Assembly: GCF_007992715.1 (NCBI RefSeq)
Contig: NZ_BKAU01000004.1
Span: forward strand, 310,001-374,000
Direction: 5' to 3'
DNA from: Chitinophaga cymbidii
GTDB lineage: Bacteria > Bacteroidota > Bacteroidia > Chitinophagales > Chitinophagaceae
DNA: 64,000 nt
The notes below the pieces were generated by a model. That model saw only the letters and a program-made list of their open reading frames with translations, was not told where the DNA came from and did no database searches. The position numbers were made by a program, and so were the translations under genes. Numbering within the stretch: position 1 is the first letter of the stretch; each line of letters starts with the position of its first letter. Below, one piece after another: positions 55,789 to 64,000 of this stretch.

Positions 55789-56649
55789 ATGAAAACAGCT
55801 ATCCCGGTATACGATATTTGCAGCATCAGCAAAGGCCATCATCAGCAGGACCTGCTGGTGGAGCGGCTGGACCACTACCTGCAAAAGAACTATCAGAAAG
55901 TGCATACGCAGCATGGGCATGATTTCTATCACCTGGCCATGTTCACCAAAGGCAGCGGCACCCATACGATCGACTTCACCACCTTTACCGTAAAGCCTTT
56001 CCAGGTCTATTTCATGGTGCCCGGACAGGTACATAGCTGGTACTTCAGGCCGGGCGTGGATGGTTATATCGTTCATTTTTCCGCCGCTTTTTTCCACTCT
56101 TTTCTGTTGAATCAGGATTACCTGGAGCGGTTTCCGTTCTTCAGCGGCAATAGTAAGGACCAGGTGGTCAACATCCCCGTAAACGCGCGGAAACAGATCA
56201 CCTCGGTATTTGAGAACATGCTGCCGGAAACAGCCGTGCATGATATGGTCCGCGTACTGCTGCTGGAATTGTTCCTGCGGGTGGAAAAGATCAGCGCGCG
56301 TACGGCGCAGCGGACCATACCGCAGCAGAAGCAGCTTGTGATGCGGAATTTCCGGCAGCTGATCAACAAACATTTCCGCACCATCAAGCTCCCGAAAGAG
56401 TATGCAGAATTGCTGTACATCACGCCCAACCACCTCAACGCGCTTTGCCAGGACCTCCTGGGCAAGACCGCGGGAGAGCTGATCCGGGAACGCATTTTGC
56501 TGGAAGCAAAGCGGATGCTCACCAATGCGGACCTCACCATCACCCAGATCGCCTATGACCTTAACTTCCAGGATAACTCCTACTTTACCCGCTTTTTTTC
56601 AAAGTATGAAGGGGTCACCCCGGATGGATTCAGAAAAAGCTTAAACTGA
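55789..56649 (+). CDS. AraC-family transcription regulator
   Basis: 286 residues. An N-terminal cupin-like ligand-binding domain (~20-150, HGHDFYHLAMFTKGSGTHTIDF and MVPGQVHSWYF) precedes an AraC DNA-binding domain (~190-285: YAELLYITPNHLNALCQDLLGKTAGELIRERILLEAKRMLTNADLTITQIAYDLNFQDNSYFTRFFSKYEGVTPDGFRKS, with the conserved LNFQDNSYFTRFFSKY). The target genes are not known. The neighbouring DUF983 gene begins 7 bp later and is probably co-transcribed. The promoter arrangement suggests a leaderless message. Confidence 0.92.
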   Translation: MKTAIPVYDICSISKGHHQQDLLVERLDHYLQKNYQKVHTQHGHDFYHLAMFTKGSGTHTIDFTTFTVKPFQVYFMVPGQVHSWYFRPGVDGYIVHFSAAFFHSFLLNQDYLERFPFFSGNSKDQVVNIPVNARKQITSVFENMLPETAVHDMVRVLLLELFLRVEKISARTAQRTIPQQKQLVMRNFRQLINKHFRTIKLPKEYAELLYITPNHLNALCQDLLGKTAGELIRERILLEAKRMLTNADLTITQIAYDLNFQDNSYFTRFFSKYEGVTPDGFRKSLN

Positions 56650-56656
56650 CAGATAT

Positions 56657-57082
56657 ATGTGTGCTCATCAAGACGACCACAAACCCAACCTCCTCCTTAG
56701 CGTATTGCAGAACAGGTGCCCCCGTTGCAGAAGGGGCCGGCTGTTCGAGGAATCCAATCCCTACCGCCTCCGCAGCTTCATGAAAATGAATGTGCAGTGC
56801 CCCGTCTGCGGCCAGCCTACCGAGCCTGAAACCGGCTTTTATTTCGGAACCGGTTACGTCAGCTATGCCCTGTCCATCGCCCTGAGCGTAGCCACTTTCG
56901 TGGCCTGGTGGGTGCTGATCGGTTTTTCGCTGGATGATAGCCGTTTATTCTGGTGGCTCGGACTGAACGGCATCCTGCTGGTGCTGATGCAGCCGTTGCT
57001 GATGCGCGTGTCGCGAAGCATCTGGCTGGCGTTTTTTGTGTATTACGACAAGAACTGGCGGCGCTTCAGAATTTCGCAGTAA
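56657..57082 (+). CDS. DUF983 family membrane protein
   Basis: 141 residues. A zinc-ribbon-like start with CPRC and CPVC pairs is followed by two membrane helices (~70-90 and ~97-118). This is the DUF983 layout (compare NRCPRCRRGRLFE, FGTGYVSYALS). Function is not known. It begins 7 bp after the AraC gene. Confidence 0.85.
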   Translation: MCAHQDDHKPNLLLSVLQNRCPRCRRGRLFEESNPYRLRSFMKMNVQCPVCGQPTEPETGFYFGTGYVSYALSIALSVATFVAWWVLIGFSLDDSRLFWWLGLNGILLVLMQPLLMRVSRSIWLAFFVYYDKNWRRFRISQ

Positions 57083-57136
57083 AAAGAACAACATTTTGGT
57101 ATAATTAGTGCGGTAGGAGATAAAAAATCACCGCCC

Positions 57137-57571
57137 ATGCGAAAACTGTTCATCGAAAAGGCGATCATCATAGACGCGCATATTTCCGACGTATGGAAAG
57201 TGCTTACAGACCCTCAGCTGAATAAACAATGGATACAGGAATGGTGGCCCGAGCTGGAAACACTGGAAGCCGACTGGCGGCCAGGCGGCCACGTTGTGTG
57301 GAAATTGAAGGACGGACAGACCGGCGCTGACGGCAAAGTGACCATTGCGGACCCCTATACGATGCTGAGCTTCAGCTTCCGTATCAACGAACCGAATACC
57401 TCTAAACAGGAGATCATCACCTACAAGCTGGAAGAACGCGACAATCATACCTACCTGCTGGTAACGGTAGGCGATTACGGTGATACGCCGGAACATGAGC
57501 TGTGTTACCCCGGCGCGGTGGAGAGCTGGGACCTGTCGCTGCCGAAGATCAAAGCGCTTTCAGAAAAATAA
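57137..57571 (+). CDS. SRPBCC (AHSA1-like) domain protein
   Basis: 144 residues. The start IEKAIIIDAHISDVWKVLTDPQLNKQW is the typical START/AHSA1 opening. The rest is a single helix-grip fold with YTMLSFSFRINEPN and TYLLVTVGDYGDTPEHE. It probably binds a hydrophobic ligand or acts as a co-chaperone-like factor, but the ligand is not known. It is monocistronic by spacing (54-bp gap to the DUF983 gene). Confidence 0.83.
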   Translation: MRKLFIEKAIIIDAHISDVWKVLTDPQLNKQWIQEWWPELETLEADWRPGGHVVWKLKDGQTGADGKVTIADPYTMLSFSFRINEPNTSKQEIITYKLEERDNHTYLLVTVGDYGDTPEHELCYPGAVESWDLSLPKIKALSEK

Positions 57572-57625
57572 GCAGGCATTATTGCTTTTTCCGCTGTATC
57601 TTATCATTTCCTAAAACCCTTTCCC

Positions 57626-58723
57626 ATGTTCCACTCCCGTAGAAAATTCCTGCAGTATTCCGCTTATATGGGCGCCGGCGCGCTGGCGATGCCCCTGGCC
57701 GGTATGGCCTTTCCTTCCCAACAAAAGAAACTTGGCATTGCCCTGGTGGGCCTCGGCGGGTATGCCACCAACCAGCTGGCGCCCGCGCTGATGCAAACGC
57801 AGCACATTGAACTGCGGGGCATTGTGACCGGTACGCCGTCCAAGATTCCGCAATGGCAGGAAAAGTATAAGATACCGGAGAAGAATATTTACAACTACGG
57901 CAATTTCGACGAGATCGCGGATAATAAGGACATCGATGTGGTGTACATCGTGCTGCCGAACTCCATGCACGCGGAATACACTATCCGCGGCGCCAAAGCG
58001 GGCAAGCATGTGATCTGTGAAAAACCGATGTCCGTTTCCGTTAAAGAAGGAGAGGAGATGATCGCCGCCTGCAAAAAAGCGGGCAAACAACTGGCGATCG
58101 GGTACCGTTTGCATTATGATCCCTTTCACCTCGAATTTATCCGCCACAGCCGCGAGCAGGTTTTCGGGAAGGTGCTGGCGGTGGAGGCCAGTGATGGATT
58201 CCGGGCCGGCGATCCCAATCAGTGGCGTTTGAAAAAGGCGCTGTCCGGCGGCGGGCCGCTGATGGACGTGGGGATTTATGCGATCCAGGGAACTAGGTAT
58301 ACTATCGGCGAGGAGCCCATCGCCGTTACCGCGCAGGAGTTCCCCAAAACAATGCCGGAGAAGTTTAAAGACGTGGAAGAATCGCTGGCATGGCAACTGT
58401 ATTTTCCCGGCGGCGCCGTTTCCAATTCCTTCTCTACTTACACAACGAACGTGAACCGCTTGTTTGCCGGTGCGGAAAAAGGCTGGTTCGAGATCAATAA
58501 CGCTTTTGGCTATAGCGGCCAGCAGATGCGCACCAATAAAGGCCCCCTGCAGATCACGCCCATTAACCAGCAGGCCGCGCATATGGACGGCGTAGCTTTG
58601 TCCATCCTGCAAAACAAGCCCGCAAACAATGTTTCCGGCGAAGAAGGGTTGCGGGACATGAAAGTGATCGAGGGCATTTACGAAGCGATCGCCAGCGGGA
58701 AGAAAGTTGATCTCAAGATTTAA
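57626..58723 (+). CDS. Tat-exported Gfo/Idh/MocA-family oxidoreductase
   Basis: 365 residues with a Tat signal (SRRKFLQYSAYMGAGALAM), as in periplasmic glucose-fructose oxidoreductase. The Rossmann motif is ALVGLGGYATNQLAP, the EKP motif is ICEKPMSV, and GGGPLMDVGIYAIQGTRY is the second-domain catalytic-face signature of this family. The NAD(P) cofactor must be bound tightly if the protein is exported. Sugar oxidoreduction is likely and the exact substrate unknown. It stands near two PUL-like loci but in its own transcription unit, with a 54-bp gap upstream. Confidence 0.88.
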   Translation: MFHSRRKFLQYSAYMGAGALAMPLAGMAFPSQQKKLGIALVGLGGYATNQLAPALMQTQHIELRGIVTGTPSKIPQWQEKYKIPEKNIYNYGNFDEIADNKDIDVVYIVLPNSMHAEYTIRGAKAGKHVICEKPMSVSVKEGEEMIAACKKAGKQLAIGYRLHYDPFHLEFIRHSREQVFGKVLAVEASDGFRAGDPNQWRLKKALSGGGPLMDVGIYAIQGTRYTIGEEPIAVTAQEFPKTMPEKFKDVEESLAWQLYFPGGAVSNSFSTYTTNVNRLFAGAEKGWFEINNAFGYSGQQMRTNKGPLQITPINQQAAHMDGVALSILQNKPANNVSGEEGLRDMKVIEGIYEAIASGKKVDLKI

Positions 58724-58822
58724 CGAAGAAATGAATCCGGAGGGGCAGAGGTATTGGCAGAATGAGTCCGTATGGCAACTTCCTTGGAGCATTGCTTTAA
58801 CGGCATCTACACAGGATGTCCG

Positions 58823-59911
58823 CTATGATGGCAATTGCTCAAACAGGTAGTAAAGCGGCGATTCTTCCAGCACCTTGCGTTCGCCCTCTTCCCATTTTAT
58901 CAGCCGGATGAATCCTTCGGATATCTCTATCCCGGTAATATCCCCGTCATCAAAACAACAGCAGCCGGTGTTGAAGTAGGTCGGCTGCGCCATCGTTTTC
59001 ACAAACTTTTTCCCCGCATATTCCGCCTGCCGTTTGGCCAGGTCGTTTTTCAGTTTGGCTGCAAGATCTGGATCACCGGCCTGTTCCGCGCGTTCCAGCT
59101 GTCTCGTCAGCCGGTCGATATGATCGAGGGAAGCGAATACTGGCTTGTGTGTATGCCCGGAAATGAGGAAGGTATTTTTGTACTGCAGCGTCCATTCATA
59201 CATCACGATGTTGTGCGTATCCACCAGGTCGAACGAATCGGAAACGGTGTTCATGCGGATGTCCAGGAAACGCTGTATGGGCGTCCAGATGGCCGCGACG
59301 AACCATTTGGAGAAAGCGTTGCCATCGCTGCGCTGATCGCCCTGGTGCCCGTGTGTGAGCAGGATGGAAAAGGTTTGCTGGTTGTAAGGTATTTGCAGGA
59401 TCAGCCCTTCATATACTTTCAGCTTCGCGCCGAAGAGCGGCTTGAGGAACTGCATGCGCGGCACCACGTAATTCCATTCCAGGTCGTGATTCCCGAAGAT
59501 GCGGTAATAGCGTTCCTGCTGCAGGAATTTAGCTTCTTCCAATAATGACAGCCTGTTTTTTTCAATAACGGCGCCGGGCGTATTTTCCCAGAGTTCCTCA
59601 CAGTCGCCAAGGTTGATAAAAGTGTAGCCTTCCCCGTAATACCAGCTTAATGCGGCCATGTAGTTGTCCGCCGCGTTCATGAAGTCGTCTGCCGCATCGC
59701 GGGCGCCTTTGTGCTGATCGGAGAAGATGATGTAGCGGGCTTTTTCGGGAAGGCAGGAGAGGAGCGGGCCTTTGTCCTGTTTACCGTTGAGGATGTCCTG
59801 CTGCAACTGGGAGAGCGAGCTGAACACAGCGGCGCTGTCCGGCCGGGAGGAAATCCTGTCTGCCAGCCAGATCACGGGTTTGCGGAATATTTTCTGGAGG
59901 AGTTTTTTCAA
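58823..59911 (-). CDS. Metallophosphoesterase
   Basis: 362 residues from a TTG at 59911; no upstream ATG in frame. Motifs in order are FSDQHKGA (Asp, His), NLGDCEELW, FGNHDLEW, LLTHGHQGD and ISGHTHKP, giving the full metallophosphoesterase metal site. There is no signal peptide, but the N-terminal basic and hydrophobic segment could bind membrane. The protein is longer than the 28114 enzyme and belongs to a different subgroup. The substrate is unknown. Convergent with the Gfo/Idh gene. Confidence 0.85.
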   Translation of the reverse strand: MKKLLQKIFRKPVIWLADRISSRPDSAAVFSSLSQLQQDILNGKQDKGPLLSCLPEKARYIIFSDQHKGARDAADDFMNAADNYMAALSWYYGEGYTFINLGDCEELWENTPGAVIEKNRLSLLEEAKFLQQERYYRIFGNHDLEWNYVVPRMQFLKPLFGAKLKVYEGLILQIPYNQQTFSILLTHGHQGDQRSDGNAFSKWFVAAIWTPIQRFLDIRMNTVSDSFDLVDTHNIVMYEWTLQYKNTFLISGHTHKPVFASLDHIDRLTRQLERAEQAGDPDLAAKLKNDLAKRQAEYAGKKFVKTMAQPTYFNTGCCCFDDGDITGIEISEGFIRLIKWEEGERKVLEESPLYYLFEQLPS

Positions 59912-60022
59912 TGAGATAAAGATAATATATATCCGGATTTACAGACTATAAAAACGGCAAGGTTTGTGTATCATCCTGTGTAGCCCCGAAACGGGTTTCA
60001 TGATTAAATCGTAGCTTTAAAT

Positions 60023-60844
60023 ATGAAGCAGTTCATCATACTCACCCTGGTAGCCATGTGCTGCGCATGCTCACCGCAGCCTTACAAGGCTACCAATAAA
60101 GTGTACCGCCAGCAGGCCAAACAGTGGGCGGCCGTTTTAAGGCAACAGCCCGCGGGCGTAGCGGTAGATTCGGTGCCGGTTGTGCCCTGGTGGGCGGGCA
60201 CCACCAACTTCAACCTGCGCAAGCCCAACTTCGTGATCATTCATCATACCGCGCAAAACTCCTGCGAACAAACGCTGCGCACCTTTACCCTCGAACGTAC
60301 GCAGGTGAGCGCGCACTACGTGATCTGCCGCAACGGCACCATCCATCACATGCTCAACGATTACCTGCGGGCATGGCACGGCGGCGTGGCCCGGTGGGGG
60401 ACCATGACGGACATCAATTCATCTTCCATCGGCATTGAGCTGGACAATAACGGCTTCGAACCTTTTGAACCGGCGCAGATACGCAGCCTGGTCATTCTGC
60501 TGGATACGCTAAAGCATCGCTATAATATTCCCGCATCCAACTTCATCGGCCACGGGGATATCGCGCCGCGCCGCAAGAACGATCCCAGTGCGTTGTTTCC
60601 GTGGGACCAGCTGGCGCAGAAGGGCTTCGGCCTCTGGTACGGCGATACTTCGCTGGTACAGGTGCCGGAACAGTTTTCCACCCTGCAGGCGTTGCGCACC
60701 GTGGGATACGATCTGAAAGATACCACTGCCGCTATACAAGCGTTCAAAAGACATTTTATCCCGTCCGATTCCACCGGCATACCCGGTGAGCTGGACGAAA
60801 GAGGTAAAAAAATACTGATCAGCGTGCTGGAAAATAATCCCTGA
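60023..60844 (+). CDS. N-acetylmuramoyl-L-alanine amidase (amidase_2), lipoprotein
   Basis: 273 residues with a lipoprotein signal ending AMCCAC. The amidase_2 (AmpD/PGRP-like) fold is at ~60-200. VIIHHTAQNS holds the first zinc His, and NFIGHGDIAPRRKNDPSALFPW has the second His, the conserved Lys and the zinc Asp. SSIGIELDNNG is the family middle motif. It cleaves the amide bond between MurNAc and L-Ala, probably for cell-wall recycling in the periplasm. Monocistronic. Confidence 0.88.
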   Translation: MKQFIILTLVAMCCACSPQPYKATNKVYRQQAKQWAAVLRQQPAGVAVDSVPVVPWWAGTTNFNLRKPNFVIIHHTAQNSCEQTLRTFTLERTQVSAHYVICRNGTIHHMLNDYLRAWHGGVARWGTMTDINSSSIGIELDNNGFEPFEPAQIRSLVILLDTLKHRYNIPASNFIGHGDIAPRRKNDPSALFPWDQLAQKGFGLWYGDTSLVQVPEQFSTLQALRTVGYDLKDTTAAIQAFKRHFIPSDSTGIPGELDERGKKILISVLENNP

Positions 60845-60874
60845 CGGCAATCTTATATTTTTATTAACTTTAAG

Positions 60875-60887
60875 TTCCACGTCAACC
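60875..60887. promoter_or_regulatory. 13-bp motif shared by two ECF sigma genes (locus 3 copy)
   Basis: TTCCACGTCAACC, identical to 42887-42899, 37 bp before the locus 3 sigma gene start. The two copies share no longer flanking similarity, so this is not a duplicated promoter block. Confidence 0.4.
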
Positions 60888-60923
60888 AGAATTTATCCGT
60901 TCCTTATCTTTATCCGGAGATAA

Positions 60924-61535
60924 ATGTTCAATGCTACGATGTCATTGTATGATACCTATACAGACGGAGAACTGATACAATCGCTGAAGAACAGTGATGA
61001 AGCTGCTTTCACGGAAATTTACCACCGTTACTGGAAGCTGATGTTCGCTGTTGCGGCCAACAAGCTCAACGACCTGGCCGTTGCGGAAGACCTCGTGCAG
61101 GACGTGTTCGCCGATATATGGAACCGCCGCCACACGATCGCTGTGGACGGCCCGCTCCGCGCTTACCTGGCGGTAGCCATGAAATATAAAGTGATCGACG
61201 CCCGCCTTCGCCGCAGCAGGATCACCGCGCATGAATCCCGTGCGGCGGAAATGCCGGAAGCAGCCGATCATTCCCTGGAACAGAAAGTGCATTTCGATGA
61301 GTTGCGGAACAAGTTAGCCCGCCTGGTGGCCGATCTTCCGGAAAAGGCCCGGCTGGTTTACCAGCTGAGCAGGGAAGAAGGCTTTGCCCACCGCGAGATC
61401 GCCCGGCATTTACAGATCTCCGAAAAAAATGTTGAATATCATCTCTACCGCGCTATTAAATCCCTTCGTATCCGTCTCGGACAAATTTTTTTTATGCTGG
61501 TACTAGGACTTTTCCTTTTTGCATCGACTTATTAG
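60924..61535 (+). CDS. ECF RNA polymerase sigma factor (locus 3)
   Basis: 203 residues. The ATG at 60924 follows CCGGAGATAA, a good ribosome-binding site; an ATG at 60939 is also possible. Region 2 is at ~25-95 (AFTEIYHRYWKLMFAVAANKL, AEDLVQDVFADIWNRR) and region 4 at ~130-190 (LPEKARLVYQLSREEGFAHREIARHLQISEKNVEYHLYRAIKSLR). The end is hydrophobic (FFMLVLGLFLFAS). It should control the SusC gene of locus 3 and is followed 15 bp later by the fecR gene. Confidence 0.93.
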   Translation: MFNATMSLYDTYTDGELIQSLKNSDEAAFTEIYHRYWKLMFAVAANKLNDLAVAEDLVQDVFADIWNRRHTIAVDGPLRAYLAVAMKYKVIDARLRRSRITAHESRAAEMPEAADHSLEQKVHFDELRNKLARLVADLPEKARLVYQLSREEGFAHREIARHLQISEKNVEYHLYRAIKSLRIRLGQIFFMLVLGLFLFASTY

Positions 61536-61550
61536 GAAAGGGTGCACCTT

Positions 61551-62705
61551 ATGCCTGACCAACATCTCGACAAACGCTTACAGGAACTTGAAGAAAAATG
61601 GCTGAACAATACCATCACGCCCGAAGAAGCCCGGGAGTATGCGGAATGGTATAACCGGCACCAGGATGATCCGGTGTACGTTCCTTCCTCGCTGGCAAAG
61701 AACGAAGCGGAGCATGAGCAGCGCATGCTGCAACAGGTCCGCCGCCGCGTGGGGCTGGAGCCTGCCGTTATCAACATCCGCCGCCGCGTGGTACGGTGGA
61801 CGGCTGCGGCCGCTGTGCTCGCGCTTATTGCTGCCGGCGCCTACCTGCTGCGTCCTGTACCTTCTCCTCCCGTTATTGTGGAAAAGCAGCCGCTGCTGAA
61901 TGATAAGGAACCCGGCCGCCAGGGCGCTGTGCTTACGCTGTCTGATGGCCGCGAAGTGGTGCTGGACAGCCTGGGAGACGGGCAGGTGGCCACACAGGGC
62001 GGCACCCGGGTATTGATGCAGGGAGGAAACCTTGCCTATACCGCCGCGGCCGCCGCTACCTCCATGACCGCTTATAATACGATTACAACGCCCACGGCAC
62101 GGACCTTTCAGCTGGCATTGCCGGACGGAACGAAAGTCTGGCTGAACGCGGCGTCAACGCTCCGCTTCCCCGTCGCATTTACCGGTAAGGAAAGAAAGGT
62201 GGAGGTGACAGGGGAAGCATATTTTGAAGTGGCCCACGACGCTTCGCGGCCTTTTATTGTGAAGGCGGATGATGCCGATGTGCGCGTGCTGGGTACGCAT
62301 TTCAATATCATGGCTTACCGGGATGAAAAGGAGATCAAAACCACACTGCTGGAAGGCGCCGTGCGGTTCTCGCGTTCTTCAAAGAGCGTGCTGCTGAAGC
62401 CCGGCCAGCAGTCCGCCGCCGGCAGCAATGGCCCCGGGCGGCCGGAGAACGTGGAAACGGATGAAGTAGTGGCTTGGAAGAACGGGTATTTCGATTTCAG
62501 GAGCGCTTCGCTGGAAGTGATCATGCGGCAGGTAGCCCGCTGGTACGATGTGGAAGTGGTCTATGAAGGAAAAGACCACAAGGAAATGTTCTTTGCGGAG
62601 ATCCCCCGCAACAGCCGGATGTCTGACGTGCTGAAAGCGCTGGAACTGACGGGGAAAGTGCGTTTCCGGCTGCAGGGAGCGGTGCTGACCGTTCAATATC
62701 TTTAA
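61551..62705 (+). CDS. FecR-family anti-sigma factor (locus 3)
   Basis: 384 residues from the ATG at 61551, preceded by AGGAAAGG. The cytoplasmic N-terminal domain (~1-80) is followed by a membrane helix (TAAAAVLALIAAGAYLL), a FecR domain (TARTFQLALPDGTKVWLNAAS; GEAYFEVAHDASRPF) and a DUF4974 tail (SRMSDVLKALELTGKV). Its sequence is closer to the locus 1 FecR than to the locus 2 one in the FecR domain (both have LNAASTLRFPVAF-like motifs), though that was judged by eye. Confidence 0.93.
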   Translation: MPDQHLDKRLQELEEKWLNNTITPEEAREYAEWYNRHQDDPVYVPSSLAKNEAEHEQRMLQQVRRRVGLEPAVINIRRRVVRWTAAAAVLALIAAGAYLLRPVPSPPVIVEKQPLLNDKEPGRQGAVLTLSDGREVVLDSLGDGQVATQGGTRVLMQGGNLAYTAAAAATSMTAYNTITTPTARTFQLALPDGTKVWLNAASTLRFPVAFTGKERKVEVTGEAYFEVAHDASRPFIVKADDADVRVLGTHFNIMAYRDEKEIKTTLLEGAVRFSRSSKSVLLKPGQQSAAGSNGPGRPENVETDEVVAWKNGYFDFRSASLEVIMRQVARWYDVEVVYEGKDHKEMFFAEIPRNSRMSDVLKALELTGKVRFRLQGAVLTVQYL

Positions 62706-62718
62706 TACAGCCTGACAG

Positions 62719-62751
62719 AAAAAAGCCAGAAGTGGTAGTGACACTCCTGGC
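62719..62751 (-). terminator. Minus-strand hairpin plus T6 in the fecR-susC gap (locus 3)
   Basis: Stem 62725-62734 with 62742-62751, 7-nt loop, six T on the minus strand (62724-62719). The single non-Watson-Crick pair is again position 6 and is G-U in minus-strand RNA. The base of the stem is 94 nt before the susC ATG. Confidence 0.6.
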
Positions 62752-62818
62752 GGCGAATTCTGGTCAGCTTGTTATAAACTCGACTGTTTAATACTTAACC
62801 AAAAAACTGATCTAAGTT

Positions 62819-64000
62819 ATGGAATTATTTTCTTTCCGGCCGTCTTCCTGGCGGAGGCGCCGGAGTATTCGTGAAACGTTGCTTATTATGAAGTTTATCG
62901 CTTTTTTCTCTCTGGTGGTCTGCATGACAGCTTCGGCAAAAAGTTATGCGCAGAAGATCTCTCTTTCAGAGCAAAACGTTTCACTGGAAAAGATCTTTTC
63001 CAGGATCAAAAAACAGACCGGCTATACCTTCATCTATACCTGGACCGATTTGCAGAAAGCGCACAACGTAAGCCTTTCTGTTAAAGATGCGCCGTTCATA
63101 GCGGTGATGGACAGCGTGCTCAGCGGTCAGCCGCTGACCTGGACGCTCTTCAACAACATGATCGTCATCAAGCAAAAGCCCGAACCGGTTACTTTTTATC
63201 CCGTTGCCGAACAACCCCGCGATGTTACCATTACGGGCAAGGTAACGGATGAAAAAGGAGAGCCGCTGATCGGTGCTTCCATCCATGAAAAAGGTACGCA
63301 GACCAATACCATCAGCCGGGAAGACGGCAGCTTTTCGCTGAACGTTTCCGGTCCCGGTATTACGCTGGTGGTGTCTTTCATCGGTTATAAAACGCAGGAG
63401 ATCGTCATCGGCACGCAAACCAGCTTCAATATCCGCTTACAGACCGCCAATAACGAGCTGACGGACGTAGTAGTGGTAGGATACGGCACCCGCAAGAAAG
63501 TAAACCTCACCGGCTCTTTGTCCGTACTGGAAATGAAAACCATGGAAGACAGGCCGATCACCAACGCCAGCCAGGCTTTGCATGGCGTGTCCGGCCTCTG
63601 GGTGAACCAGGCGGGCGGCAAACCGGGGCAGGATGTGGGAGATATCCGCGTCAGGGGCGTAGGCACCATGAACAACAGCAGCCCGCTGGTGCTGGTGGAT
63701 GGTGTGGAATATAACCTGAACGAGATCAACCCGGATTTCATTGAAAGCATCACCGTACTGAAAGACGCTTCCGCGGCGATCTACGGTTCCCGCGCCGCCA
63801 ATGGCGTTATTCTTGTCACTACCAAGAAAGGCAGAAAAGGAGAAAAGGCGGAAGTGAATTACAGCTTCTCCTATGGCAATCAGCAACCGACCTTCCTGCC
63901 CGACGTAGTGTGGGACCCGATCCAGTACATGGAAATGAAGAACCAGGCGCTCATCAACGAAGGCAAATCGCCGGCTTCCGTGAACTACTCCGCCGCACAG
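62819..64000 (+). CDS. SusC/RagA-type TonB-dependent receptor, cut by window edge (locus 3)
   Basis: The first 394 residues of a SusC-type receptor, read from the ATG at 62819 to the window end. A basic leader is followed by a signal (FIAFFSLVVCMTASAKSYA), an STN domain (~50-115: EKIFSRIKKQTGYTFIYTW), a carboxypeptidase-like domain (ITGKVTDEKGEPLIGASI) and the start of the plug (VVVVGYGTRKKVNLTGS, VLVDGVEYNLNEI and AIYGSRAANGVILVTTKKG). The barrel and the SusD partner would lie outside. It is the signalling receptor for the locus 3 sigma/FecR pair. Confidence 0.95.
   Translation, partial: MELFSFRPSSWRRRRSIRETLLIMKFIAFFSLVVCMTASAKSYAQKISLSEQNVSLEKIFSRIKKQTGYTFIYTWTDLQKAHNVSLSVKDAPFIAVMDSVLSGQPLTWTLFNNMIVIKQKPEPVTFYPVAEQPRDVTITGKVTDEKGEPLIGASIHEKGTQTNTISREDGSFSLNVSGPGITLVVSFIGYKTQEIVIGTQTSFNIRLQTANNELTDVVVVGYGTRKKVNLTGSLSVLEMKTMEDRPITNASQALHGVSGLWVNQAGGKPGQDVGDIRVRGVGTMNNSSPLVLVDGVEYNLNEINPDFIESITVLKDASAAIYGSRAANGVILVTTKKGRKGEKAEVNYSFSYGNQQPTFLPDVVWDPIQYMEMKNQALINEGKSPASVNYSAAQ

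Overview
The window looks like chromosome from a member of the Bacteroidota, most likely Chitinophagaceae (Chitinophaga-like). The evidence is three ECF sigma / FecR anti-sigma / SusC gene sets (two with SusD), a type IX secretion (type B) sorting domain, Bacteroidota-type promoter boxes of the form TAnnTTTG, and many families typical of that group (DUF4199, DUF4998, DUF6157, golvesin-type C-terminal domains). No rRNA, tRNA, CRISPR array, intact insertion sequence or prophage was seen. Both window ends cut genes: a histidine kinase on the left and a SusC on the right.

Layout. 1-4.9 kb: histidine kinase, catalase-peroxidase KatG, small DUF genes. 4.9-16.3 kb: a secreted GH2 enzyme, then PUL-like locus 1 (sigma, FecR, SusC, SusD, Tat-exported FAD oxidoreductase). 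16.4-23.8 kb: a compact minus-strand operon of eight genes built around a NasA/NapA-like molybdopterin oxidoreductase, with a four-cluster ferredoxin, a bc1-type Rieske protein, a NarI-like cytochrome b, a TDT/SLAC1-type anion channel and a seven-heme cytochrome c. 23.9-30.5 kb: a small secreted protein, zinc ribbon protein, TerC, MlaEFD lipid transporter, metallophosphoesterase, DUF4199 and a membrane-anchored LuxR regulator. 30.5-34.4 kb: Ca2+-type P-ATPase and a universal stress protein behind a TPP riboswitch plus terminator, next to a truncated metallo-beta-lactamase gene. 34.4-41.4 kb: aspartyl protease, GH106-type rhamnosidase, a T9SS-sorted lectin/PKD protein, DUF2071. 41.5-42.8 kb: a probable toxin-antitoxin-chaperone (TAC) module. 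42.9-54.9 kb: PUL-like locus 2 (sigma, FecR, SusC, SusD, two surface lipoproteins, a circularly permuted SGNH hydrolase, a second FAD oxidoreductase). 55.2-60.9 kb: Rnk-like factor, AraC regulator, DUF983, SRPBCC, Tat-exported Gfo/Idh/MocA oxidoreductase, metallophosphoesterase, peptidoglycan amidase. 60.9-64 kb: start of PUL-like locus 3.

How they work together. Each SusC carries an N-terminal STN domain, so glycan binding at the outer membrane is expected to signal through FecR to the ECF sigma factor encoded just upstream. The three fecR-susC gaps each hold a hairpin of the same design (10-position stem, non-Watson-Crick pair at position 6, 7-nt loop). It is followed by a T run only when read on the minus strand, so it looks like the terminator of an antisense RNA against the susC leader.

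The most interesting items are these repeated reverse terminators, the TAC module, the circularly permuted SGNH hydrolase, the nitrate-reductase-like operon with its SLAC1-type channel, and the TPP riboswitch in front of a stress-protein gene. All functional calls rest on reading motifs by eye. No database search was run.
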